This document shows, one piece after another, positions 44,088 through 51,279 of a stretch of DNA of 64,000 nt. How positions within the stretch are numbered: the first letter of the stretch is position 1; each line of letters begins with the position of its first letter. Source of the DNA: JBBROS01 sp963752225. Its GTDB lineage: Bacteria; Pseudomonadota; Alphaproteobacteria; Acetobacterales; Acetobacteraceae. The stretch lies in the NCBI GenBank assembly GCA_963752225.1, contig CAVVXS010000008.1:62001-126000 (forward strand), given 5' to 3'. Under the pieces are notes generated by a model. The model did no database searches. It was not told the origin of the DNA and saw only the letters and a list, made by a program, of their open reading frames with translations. A program made the translations under genes and the position numbers.

Positions 44088-45584
44088 TTAACGGGCGGCC
44101 AGGGCGTCGGCCAGCAGGTCGGCAAGGCCGGGGCCGGTGTCGTAGGGGTTCTCGCCGCGGTCGCGCAGCACCGTGTAGCCGTCGCCGCCGTTGCGGACGA
44201 AGTTGTTGGTGGCGACCAGATACTGGCCGGCGGGGTCGAGTGGCGACCAGGAGCCATCGGCCGCCTCGATCACGATCGAGCCGCCCTCGAGGCGCAGGCC
44301 CGACCATTGCGCAAATCCGCCGCGCCCCAGCATCGCCAGGCCGTGCCGGACGGTGTCGGTCAGGTCGGCCCCGCTCAAGGTGGTTGTCGCCAGGGTGTTG
44401 CCGAACGGCATGGTGTCGAGCACCTGGCCCAGGCTGACCGGCCCGGCCGGCAATCCCACGCGCAATCCGCCGGCGTTCATCAAGCCGACCGCATGTCCGT
44501 GGGTCGCCCGGCGTAAGGCGGCGGCCACCAGCTCGCCCAGCGGGCAGGGTGCCAGGCGGCAAGTTGCGACGTCGAGCGGCTGTTCGAGCGTCGCGACCGG
44601 CCGGTTGCGCAGCTCGGCCAGCGGGGCGGCGAAGCGGGCGACGATCGCCTGCGCCTCCGGGTCGGGCGCCAGGTCGAGGCCGAGATGACGGCAAGCGGCC
44701 GCCAGCGCCAGCACGCTGCCATCGGCCGCGACGTCGAGGTCGACGCGGCCGAGATAGCGGCCGTAGCAGGCGGCTTGCACGATCGGCGGACCGTCGCCGG
44801 CGCGGGTCGGACTGGGACCGGACGCGCCGGGCTCGGTGCTGCTGAGCAGGGTGTGGGAGTGGCCACCGATGATGAGCGCGACCCCGGCCGCCGGCAAAGC
44901 GAGGTCGGCGGCGAGGCCGAGGTGGCTGAGCACGACCACCAGAAGGGCACCGGCGGCCTGGGCCTCCGCGGTGGCGCGGGCGAGCGCCGCGGCCGGGTCG
45001 CCGAAGCGCACGTGGGGACCGGGTGACGAGGTGATCGCGGTTTCGCGGGTCGTGAGGCCCACAACGGCGAGCGGCAACCCGCCCGGCCGCAGCATCGTCC
45101 AGGGCTGGATGCGGCGGTGCAGGTCGGGGTCGGCGTCGGCGTCGATGTTGGCCGACAGGACCGGGAAGCGAGCGGCGTCGATGAAGCGGCCAAGCAGGTC
45201 GGGGCCGCGATCGAACTCGTGGTTGCCGAGCGCCATGGCATCCACCCCGGCGGCGTGCTGCACCGCCAGCTCGGCCATGCCGGCATGCGCGGTGAAGAAC
45301 AGGCTGCCTTGGAATTGGTCACCGGCGTCGAGCAGCAGCACGGCGCGGCCATCCGCCTCGGCGGCCGCCCGCTGCTCGCGGATGGCGGCAACCAGGCGCG
45401 GGCTGCCGCCGAAGCACCCGTCGCCGGCGGCACAGGTCAGGCTGCGCCCGTCCACTGGCTCGTGCCGGGAATGGAAGTCGTTGATGTGCAGCAAGGTGAG
45501 GCGGTGCGCGACCTGTCCCGCGGCCCGGCGGAGCAGGGGCAGCGAGCCGATGGCGCCCAGCAGGACGCGGCGTTGGAGCAGCAT
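44088..45584 (-). CDS. 5'-nucleotidase / cyclic phosphodiesterase-type metallophosphatase
   Basis: 498 residues. The metallophosphatase site is complete: HINDFHSR (33-40), DAGDQ (86-90), GNHEFD (120-125), SHLG (220-223) and GGHSH (240-244). The C-terminal nucleotide-binding domain is also present (NAGGLRVGLPAGPVSLGQVL and NNFVRNGGDGYTVL). A hydrophobic leader (LLGAIGSLPLLRRAAGQ) with an RR pair suggests export. UshA-like enzymes release nucleosides and phosphate in the periplasm. It converges with the MFS exporter and is divergent from nfu. Confidence 0.9.
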   Translation of the reverse strand: MLLQRRVLLGAIGSLPLLRRAAGQVAHRLTLLHINDFHSRHEPVDGRSLTCAAGDGCFGGSPRLVAAIREQRAAAEADGRAVLLLDAGDQFQGSLFFTAHAGMAELAVQHAAGVDAMALGNHEFDRGPDLLGRFIDAARFPVLSANIDADADPDLHRRIQPWTMLRPGGLPLAVVGLTTRETAITSSPGPHVRFGDPAAALARATAEAQAAGALLVVVLSHLGLAADLALPAAGVALIIGGHSHTLLSSTEPGASGPSPTRAGDGPPIVQAACYGRYLGRVDLDVAADGSVLALAAACRHLGLDLAPDPEAQAIVARFAAPLAELRNRPVATLEQPLDVATCRLAPCPLGELVAAALRRATHGHAVGLMNAGGLRVGLPAGPVSLGQVLDTMPFGNTLATTTLSGADLTDTVRHGLAMLGRGGFAQWSGLRLEGGSIVIEAADGSWSPLDPAGQYLVATNNFVRNGGDGYTVLRDRGENPYDTGPGLADLLADALAAR

Positions 45585-45661
45585 GGCAGCGGTGTAGCAT
45601 GGCCGGGGTTGCGTTGCCCGTGCGGCTTCGCCAAATCTGCGGTCAAAGAAGGATCACGCGC

Positions 45662-46219
45662 ATGTTCATCGAGACCGAAGGCACGCCGAACCCGGCGACG
45701 CTGAAGTTCCTGCCGGGGCGGGACGTGATGGGAACCGGCACGGCGGATTTCGCCGGTCCCGACCTCGCCGCCCGCAGTCCGCTGGCGATGGCGCTGTTCG
45801 CGCTGCCGGGTGTGGCGCGGGTGTTCCTGGGCGGAGACTTCGTCACCGTCACCAAGAACGACTTGGCGGACTGGCAGTCGCTCCGGCCGCAGGTGCTCGG
45901 CGCCGTGATGGAGCATTTCGTCGCCGGCCGCCCCGTGATCGAAGGTCTGGGCGACGACGTGCTCGAGGATGTGTCGCCCGAGGACGCCGAGGTGGTCGAG
46001 CAGATCAAGGAGCTGCTGGACACGCGGGTGCGCCCGGCGGTGGCCAGCGATGGCGGCGACATCGTGTTCCGCGGCTACCGCGACGGCGTGGTGCGGCTGC
46101 ATATGCAGGGCGCCTGCAGCGGCTGCCCGTCCAGCAGCGCGACGTTGAAGCACGGCATCGAGAACATGCTGCGGCATTACGTGCCGGAGGTTCAGGCGGT
46201 GGAGCAGGTCGAGGCTTGA
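45662..46219 (+). CDS. nfuA: Fe-S carrier protein NfuA/Nfu
   Basis: 185 residues. The N-terminal Nfu domain (about 1-90: IETEGTPNPATLKFLPGR, LFALPGVARVFLG) is followed by the NifU-C domain with CSGC (C152, C155), which holds a [4Fe-4S] cluster between two monomers. It delivers clusters to target enzymes, including lipoyl synthase in many bacteria. AGAAGGA precedes the ATG. It heads a run of five genes on the same strand; the nitroreductase gene overlaps its stop by four bases. Confidence 0.93.
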   Translation: MFIETEGTPNPATLKFLPGRDVMGTGTADFAGPDLAARSPLAMALFALPGVARVFLGGDFVTVTKNDLADWQSLRPQVLGAVMEHFVAGRPVIEGLGDDVLEDVSPEDAEVVEQIKELLDTRVRPAVASDGGDIVFRGYRDGVVRLHMQGACSGCPSSSATLKHGIENMLRHYVPEVQAVEQVEA

Positions 46220-46878
46220 GCGTGCTGGACGAGGCCGGGGTGACGGAGGTGCCGGCTGCTGACGCCGCTGCCGCCGGCATGCCGGCCGAGCGCGCGGAGC
46301 TGGATTCGGCGGGGCTCGACCTGCTGTTCCGCTCGGCGCGGACACGCTGGGATTTCGGCAGCCGGCCGGTGACGGACGATACGCTCCGGCACGTGTATGA
46401 CTTGTTGAAGTTGGGACCAACCTCGGCGAACTGCTCGCCCGCCCGATTCCTGTTCTTGCGCACGGAAGAGGCCAAGCAGCGCCTGCGCCCGGCCTTGTCG
46501 GCTGGCAACGTGGACAAGACGATGGCGGCGCCGGCCGTGTGCATCGTGGCGCACGACCCGCGCTTCTACGAGGACCTGCCGCGGCTCTATCCCGGCGTCG
46601 ACGCGCGCGGCTGGTTTGCCGGCAACGATGAGCTGTCCGAGGAGACGGCGTTCCGCAACGGCACTCTGCAAGGGGCATACTTGATGCTCGCGGCCCGCGC
46701 GATGGGGCTCGATTGCGGGCCGATGTCGGGCTTCGACAATGCGACGGTCGATCGCGAGTTCCTGCTGGCGCAGGGCTGGAAAAGCAACTTCCTGGTGGCG
46801 CTCGGCTATGCCGAGGGCGAACCGGCTGGCGAGCGGGCGCCACGCCTGCTGTTCGATGAGGCGTGCCGGCTGCTGTGA
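46216..46878 (+). CDS. RutE/HadB-type nitroreductase (malonic semialdehyde reductase-like)
   Basis: 220 residues from a TTG in a TTGA overlap with nfuA; a GTG two codons later is an alternative. FRSARTRWDFGSRPV, LLKLGPTSANCSPARFLFL and GAYLMLAARAMGLDCGPMSGFD are typical of the RutE subgroup of FMN nitroreductases, which reduce malonic semialdehyde in pyrimidine breakdown or other quinone-like substrates. No rut genes are nearby, so a general detoxifying role is equally possible. tsaB starts four bases after its stop. Confidence 0.85.
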   Translation: MSVLDEAGVTEVPAADAAAAGMPAERAELDSAGLDLLFRSARTRWDFGSRPVTDDTLRHVYDLLKLGPTSANCSPARFLFLRTEEAKQRLRPALSAGNVDKTMAAPAVCIVAHDPRFYEDLPRLYPGVDARGWFAGNDELSEETAFRNGTLQGAYLMLAARAMGLDCGPMSGFDNATVDREFLLAQGWKSNFLVALGYAEGEPAGERAPRLLFDEACRLL

Positions 46879-46882
46879 CGCC

Positions 46883-47506
46883 GTGACCGCGCTGCTGACC
46901 CTCGATGCGGCGGGGGACGGCTGCAGCGCGGGGGTGGTGCGGGACGGAGTGCTGCTGGCGGAGCGGCGTCACGCGGGGGGACGCGGCAGCTCCGCCATCC
47001 TGCCGTACCTAGCCGACGCCGTTCTGCGCGAGGCCGGCGTCAAAGCGGGGGAGTTGTCGGGGGTCGCGGTCACGGTCGGCCCTGGCAGCTTCACCGGGGT
47101 GCGCGCCGCGCTGGCCTTGGCGCATGGCGTGGCACTCGGAGCCGGACTCCCGATCTGGGGCGTGCGCGTGGGCGCCGCCTTGCGAGCAGTGGCCGGTTCC
47201 GCGCGCCCGATCTGGGTCGCGGTCGACAGCAAGCGCGGCCGGGTGTTCCTGGACCGCGGCGGGTCCGTGGCGGCGGTGGCGCTCGATGCGTTGCCGCGTC
47301 CGGACGGTCCGGTGGCGCTGGCCGGCGACGCGGCGGTGGCGGTGGCGAGCCGCTTGGCCGCGGCCGGATGCGACATCGAGCTGCTGCCGCAGCGCCGGCC
47401 CGAGCCGGTCGGCATTGCCACCGGCGAGCGGCAGCAGGCCTTGCCGTTGTACGTCGACCCGCCCGAGGCCCGGCCCGGACCGGTCCGCCGGCCGGCGCCG
47501 GCGTGA
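46883..47506 (+). CDS. tsaB: tRNA threonylcarbamoyladenosine protein TsaB
   Basis: 207 residues from a GTG. The ASKHA-type start TALLTLDAAGDGCSAGVV, the hallmark VAVTVGPGSFTGVRAALALAHG and WVAVDSKRGRVF identify TsaB (YeaZ). It scaffolds TsaD and TsaE to make t6A37 in tRNAs reading ANN codons. Its stop overlaps the rimI GTG (GTGA). The tsaB-rimI pair is common across bacteria. Confidence 0.93.
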   Translation: MTALLTLDAAGDGCSAGVVRDGVLLAERRHAGGRGSSAILPYLADAVLREAGVKAGELSGVAVTVGPGSFTGVRAALALAHGVALGAGLPIWGVRVGAALRAVAGSARPIWVAVDSKRGRVFLDRGGSVAAVALDALPRPDGPVALAGDAAVAVASRLAAAGCDIELLPQRRPEPVGIATGERQQALPLYVDPPEARPGPVRRPAPA

Positions 47507-47925
47507 TCGAGGACGCCGGACCGGCGCATGCGGCGGCGCTGGCCTTGATCCATGCCGAAGCGTTTCCGCCCGGCGCGCGCTGGAGCGCCGGGGCGATGGA
47601 GCTGCAGCTCGGCCTGCCCGGCGTGTTCGGCCTGATGGACGAGCGGGGCGGCTTCGTGCTGGCCCGGGTGGCAGCCGACGAGGCGGAGATCCTGACCCTG
47701 GCGGTCGCGCCGGCGCTGCAGCGGCAAGGGCTGGGCCGGGCCTTGATGCAGGCGGCGATGGCGGCGGCGGCGGGCCGCGGGGCGGCGTCGGTGGCGCTTG
47801 AGGTGGCGGAGCGGAACGCGGCGGCGCGGGCCTTGTATGCCGGGCTGGGCTTCACCGGGGTGGGGCGGCGGCGCGGCTATTACGGCGCCGGCGGCGACGC
47901 CCTGATCCTGTGGGTGGCGCTTTAG
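47503..47925 (+). CDS. rimI: Ribosomal-protein-alanine N-acetyltransferase RimI-like
   Basis: 140 residues, GNAT fold. ILTLAVAPALQRQGLGRALMQ carries the acetyl-CoA loop Q/R-x-x-G-x-G/A, followed by VALEVAERNAAARALYAGLGFTGVGRRRGYY. RimI acetylates the N-terminal Ala of ribosomal protein S18. The gene is coupled to tsaB by a four-base overlap. It ends 28 bases before the convergent tusA-like gene. Confidence 0.9.
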   Translation: MIEDAGPAHAAALALIHAEAFPPGARWSAGAMELQLGLPGVFGLMDERGGFVLARVAADEAEILTLAVAPALQRQGLGRALMQAAMAAAAGRGAASVALEVAERNAAARALYAGLGFTGVGRRRGYYGAGGDALILWVAL

Positions 47926-47953
47926 CAGCAACAACGACTTCGTTTGCCGGACG

Positions 47954-48241
47954 TCAGCCGCCGCCTTTGCGGATCAGCACGACGGTGCTGCCGTCGGCGT
48001 CGTCGTTTTGCGACAGAATTGTGTGACCTTGTTCGATTGCGGTTTTGGGAACGTTGCTTCGCGGCTCATCGCCCCGCAGCCGGACTGCGAGGACTTGCCC
48101 GGGCGCAATGCGGTCGAGGGCGAGTCGGGTACGCACGAAAGTCATCGGGCAAAGATGGGCCGTTATGTCGATCTCCAGGTCGGGCGTTTGACTGGCGGTC
48201 GGTTGGTTCTCGCGGTGTGGTGATTGTTTTGGCTCAGGCAC
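47954..48241 (-). CDS. TusA-family sulfur-carrier protein
   Basis: 95 residues. LEIDITAHLCPMTFVRTRLALDRI is the TusA opening with the persulfide cysteine C31 in CPMT (classical TusA has CPxP). AVRLRGDEPRSNVPKTAIEQGH and a C-terminal strand follow. Such proteins relay sulfur for tRNA thiolation or sulfur oxidation. The CPM variant marks a distinct subgroup whose partner is unknown. It is divergent from mucR with 96 bases between the starts. Confidence 0.9.
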   Translation of the reverse strand: MPEPKQSPHRENQPTASQTPDLEIDITAHLCPMTFVRTRLALDRIAPGQVLAVRLRGDEPRSNVPKTAIEQGHTILSQNDDADGSTVVLIRKGGG

Positions 48242-48275
48242 GGGTTAACTGGCCTTTCTTCTTGATCGATGACTA

Positions 48276-48304
48276 TTGCGGTGCGCACGAAAGTGGATGT
48301 ATAT
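48276..48304 (+). promoter_or_regulatory. Possible sigma70-type promoter of mucR
   Basis: TTGCGG (48276-48281), a 17-base spacer, then GTATAT (48299-48304), 34 bases before the mucR ATG. The match is partial. The region is AT-rich compared with its surroundings and would also suit MucR autoregulation. Confidence 0.3.
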
Positions 48305-48337
48305 CGGTGTCACCTGCAAGTAGAGGACAGACATATT

Positions 48338-48745
48338 ATGAGCGATCAGGCTGACAGCGCCGATGTCCTTGGACTGACAGCACAGATTGTGTCTGCGCAT
48401 GTGTCAAACAACTCGATCGGCGCCGAAGCGCTGCCGAGTTTGATTCAGGACGTGTATCGGACGCTGGCGGGTGTGGGGAAGGAGCAGGTGCTCCCGGACA
48501 AGCAGCAGCCCGCGGTGCCGATCAAGAAGTCGGTGTTCCCGGACTACATCATCTGTCTGGAGGACGGCAAGAAGCTGAAGATGCTCAAGCGCCATCTCAA
48601 GACCTCATACAACATGACGCCGGAGCAATATCGCGAGAAGTGGCAGCTGCCGCCGGATTACCCGATGGTGGCGCCGAGCTATGCGCGGCATCGGTCGTCG
48701 CTGGCCAAGAAGATCGGGCTCGGCACCAAGCCGCGCGGGCGCTGA
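48338..48745 (+). CDS. MucR/Ros-family regulator with degenerate zinc finger
   Basis: 135 residues. The DNA-binding region PDYIICLEDGKKLKMLKRHL, then MTPEQYREKWQLPPDYPMVAPSYA, is the MucR/Ros core. Of the four zinc ligands of Ros only C73 and H86 remain; the second Cys is D76 and the last His pair is SY. Members that lack zinc are known to bind AT-rich DNA still. The protein probably acts as a global, H-NS-like silencer. A fur-type gene follows after 161 bases. Confidence 0.9.
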   Translation: MSDQADSADVLGLTAQIVSAHVSNNSIGAEALPSLIQDVYRTLAGVGKEQVLPDKQQPAVPIKKSVFPDYIICLEDGKKLKMLKRHLKTSYNMTPEQYREKWQLPPDYPMVAPSYARHRSSLAKKIGLGTKPRGR

Positions 48746-48829
48746 GCGGCACGCCGCCGCCCCCGTTGGTGATGAGGCGGCGCGAATGGGTAGCAGGACG
48801 CGCCGTCTCCGGTTAATCTGCGTCGGCGG

Positions 48830-48846
48830 GCCGGCAAGCTGCCGGC
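48830..48846 (+). terminator. Hairpin after mucR
   Basis: GCCGGCA (48830-48836) pairs perfectly with TGCCGGC (48840-48846) across loop AGC. An outer GGCGG/CCGCC pairing may extend it. It lies in the 161-base gap between mucR and fur. There is no T-run, so termination is only likely. Confidence 0.45.
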
Positions 48847-48906
48847 GTCCGCCCGGGCTTGGCCGGGTCGTCATGGCGCCTTTGGTCGTGCGCCCTTTGG
48901 GATGGC

Positions 48907-49422
48907 ATGGAATCACGCATCGAACGTCTGTGCGTTGAACGAGGGCTGAAGATGACCGGCCAGCGCCGGGTCATCGCCCGCGTTTTGTCCGACGCCGCCG
49001 ACCATCCCGACGTGGAAGAGGTGTATCGACGGGCGGCCGCGCTGGACGGCAGGATGTCGATTGCGACCGTCTATCGAACCGTGCGGCTGTTCGAGGAGAA
49101 GGGCATCCTCGAGCGCCGTGACTTTGGCGGCGGCCGCGCCCGCTACGAACCGACCGAGCACGGCAAGCACCATCACCTGATCGACGTCGAAAGCGGCCGG
49201 GTTATCGAGTTCGAGGAGGCGGCGCACGAGGCGCTGATCGCGGCCATCGCCGCCCGGCTGGGCTTCGAACTGGTGTCGTACCGGCTGGAGCTGTTCGGGC
49301 GCAAGCCGGCCCAGGGTACGATGAAGACGGGCGCCGCGAAGGCCGCCCCGCAGGCCGGGCGCGGCGCGCGGCCGCGGGAGCAGGACGTGCCGCCGGCGAC
49401 GCCGACGGGCACCGCCCCGTGA
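48907..49422 (+). CDS. fur: Fur-family metal-responsive regulator
   Basis: 171 residues. The winged helix (about 10-85: LKMTGQRRVIARVL, SIATVYRTVRLFEEKGI) and the dimer domain start HHHLIDVESGRVIEFEE are those of Fur. The CxxC pairs of the structural zinc site are absent, as in many alphaproteobacterial Fur/Mur proteins. An Ala/Pro-rich tail of about 35 residues is unusual. It controls iron or manganese homeostasis. The ATG at 48907 suits the family N-terminus. Its stop overlaps the olsB GTG (GTGA). Confidence 0.88.
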   Translation: MESRIERLCVERGLKMTGQRRVIARVLSDAADHPDVEEVYRRAAALDGRMSIATVYRTVRLFEEKGILERRDFGGGRARYEPTEHGKHHHLIDVESGRVIEFEEAAHEALIAAIAARLGFELVSYRLELFGRKPAQGTMKTGAAKAAPQAGRGARPREQDVPPATPTGTAP

Positions 49423-50258
49423 CCCTGCACCGGCCGCGCTCCATCCGCCCCGGTGCTCCGCCCCGGCATTTCGCGGAGCTGCGGGCGGGCAATCTGGGCG
49501 TGCGTATCGCCGAGTCGCCGGCCGAAGTGGATGCTGCCCAGGCGCTGCGCTACCGCGTGTTCTTCGAAGAGATGGGCGCCAACCCGAGTGCCGCCGCGCT
49601 CGCCTCCCGGCGCGACGTCGACGCGTTCGATGCCGTCGCCGCGCACCTGCTGGTGGTCGACCACGAGCTGGGCGAGGGCGCGGCCGGGGTGGTCGGCACC
49701 TACCGCTTGATCCAGCGTGCCGGGGCCCAGCGGATCGGGCGGTTCTACTCGGCCGACGAGTACGACCTGTCGCCCATCGAGGCATTTCCGGGCCGGATCA
49801 TGGAGCTGGGCCGGAGCTGCGTCGATGCGGTCTACCGCGGCCGCGCCGTCATGCAGCTGCTGTGGCGCGGCATCGCCGCCTACGTCGCCGAGCAGCGGAT
49901 CGACCTGATGTTCGGCTGCGCGAGCCTGGGCGGCACCGACCCGGAAGCGATGGCGCAGGAGCTGACGTTTCTATACGGCCATCACCTGGCGCCGCCCGCG
50001 CTGCGGGTGCGCGCGCTGCCGGAGCGCTACGTCGACATGCGGCGCATGGACCCGATGGCGGTCGACGCCCGGCGCGCGCCGCTGACCCTGCCGCCGCTGA
50101 TCAAGGGCTACCTGCGGCTGGGGGCGTTCGTCGGCGACGGCGCGGTGATCGACTACGAGTTCAACACCATCGACGTGGCGATCATCGTCAAGACCGACCT
50201 GATCACCGACAAATACGCCAAGCATTACGAGCGCCGGCGCGGCGACGGGGGCGAGTAG
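49419..50258 (+). CDS. olsB: OlsB-type ornithine-acyl-ACP N-acyltransferase
   Basis: 279 residues from a GTG coupled to fur. VRIAESPAEVDAAQALRYRVFFEEMGA, RFYSADEYDLSPIEAFPGRIMELGRSCVDAVYRG and LMFGCASLGGTDPEAM are typical of OlsB. This GNAT-like enzyme adds a 3-hydroxyacyl chain to ornithine, the first step of ornithine-lipid synthesis. The second enzyme OlsA, often next to it, is not in the window. Ornithine lipids replace phospholipids under phosphate limitation. Confidence 0.88.
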   Translation: MTLHRPRSIRPGAPPRHFAELRAGNLGVRIAESPAEVDAAQALRYRVFFEEMGANPSAAALASRRDVDAFDAVAAHLLVVDHELGEGAAGVVGTYRLIQRAGAQRIGRFYSADEYDLSPIEAFPGRIMELGRSCVDAVYRGRAVMQLLWRGIAAYVAEQRIDLMFGCASLGGTDPEAMAQELTFLYGHHLAPPALRVRALPERYVDMRRMDPMAVDARRAPLTLPPLIKGYLRLGAFVGDGAVIDYEFNTIDVAIIVKTDLITDKYAKHYERRRGDGGE

Positions 50259-50299
50259 CTCGCCCGGTCCGATTCGGCCCGGCTCAACCTGGAGGCTCG

Positions 50300-51247
50300 A
50301 TGAACGTCATCATGACTGCGCCGCGACTGGCGGCGGAGGCCGTTGCCGTGATCGAAGCGGCCGGCGGCCGGTTGCACTACATGCGCCCCTACCCGTCGGC
50401 GGACGAGGTCGCGGCGCTGGCGCGGCAGCTGAACCCGGTGGCGATCCTGTCGCGCCAAGGGCCGGTCACCGCGGCGGCGATGGATGCGGCGCCCGGGCTG
50501 CGCATCGTGGCCCGGCATGGCGTCGGCGTCGAGGACGTCGACATTCCCGCCGCGCTGCAACGCGGGATCGTCGTCGCCCGGGCGCCCGGCTCCAACACCC
50601 GGGCCGTGGCCGAGCATACGCTGGCGCTGATCCTGGCGCTGGTGAAGGATCTGGCGCCGTTGTCCCGGCATGTCGCCGGCGGCGGCTGGCGCGAGGCCAC
50701 GACGAAGGTGCGCGATGTCGCCGGGTTGCGGCTCGGCCTGCTGGGGTGCGGCGCGATCGGGCGGGCGGTGGCGGTTCTGGCCGCGCCGTTCGGGATGCAG
50801 GTGTTCGCCTTCGACCCCGCGGGAGTCGAGGTGCCGGGCATCGCCGCGGTGGCGACGCCGGCCGCACTGTGGCCGGTCGCGGACGTGCTGTCGCTGCACC
50901 TGCCGTACACCCCTGCGACCCGGCACATCGTCGATTCGGCGGCGATCGCGGCGCTGCCAGACGCGGCGGTCGTGGTGAATACATCGCGAGGCGGCCTGAT
51001 CGACGAGCCGGCACTGCTGGCGGCACTCGAGCGCGGCCATGTGCGCGGTGCAGGGCTGGACGTGTTCGAGACCGAGCCGCCGTCGCCCGCGGACGAGTTG
51101 CGCCGCCATCCGAGGGTGATCGCGACGCCGCACGTGGCGGGGGTCACGGATGGTAGTCTCGTCACGATGGGGGTGATGGCGGCGGAGTGCATCGCCGCAG
51201 TGCTGCAAGGCCAGCCGGTGCCGGCGGAGCGGCTGGTGAGGGGCTGA
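50300..51247 (+). CDS. D-isomer-specific 2-hydroxyacid dehydrogenase
   Basis: 315 residues. The catalytic domain has ARHGVGVEDVDIPAAL. The NAD motif LGLLGCGAIGRAVA lies near 146-159. The catalytic Arg is in NTSRGGLIDE, the Glu in LDVFETEP and the His in ATPHVAGVTD. The enzyme reduces 2-keto acids (for example hydroxypyruvate or phenylpyruvate) with NAD(P)H. It has its own GGAGG site 41 bases after olsB. lnt begins two bases after its stop, so they are probably co-transcribed. Confidence 0.9.
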   Translation: MNVIMTAPRLAAEAVAVIEAAGGRLHYMRPYPSADEVAALARQLNPVAILSRQGPVTAAAMDAAPGLRIVARHGVGVEDVDIPAALQRGIVVARAPGSNTRAVAEHTLALILALVKDLAPLSRHVAGGGWREATTKVRDVAGLRLGLLGCGAIGRAVAVLAAPFGMQVFAFDPAGVEVPGIAAVATPAALWPVADVLSLHLPYTPATRHIVDSAAIAALPDAAVVVNTSRGGLIDEPALLAALERGHVRGAGLDVFETEPPSPADELRRHPRVIATPHVAGVTDGSLVTMGVMAAECIAAVLQGQPVPAERLVRG

Positions 51248-51279
51248 GCGTGCCGATTGCCGCAGGGCTGAGCGTGCCG
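51241..51279 (+). repeat. 15-bp direct repeat at the lnt start (24-bp period)
   Basis: GGGCTGAGCGTGCCG occurs at 51241-51255 and again at 51265-51279. Each copy contains an in-frame GTG (51250 and 51274). The first copy also contains the stop codon of the dehydrogenase gene. It looks like a small in-frame duplication of eight codons. Confidence 0.8.
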
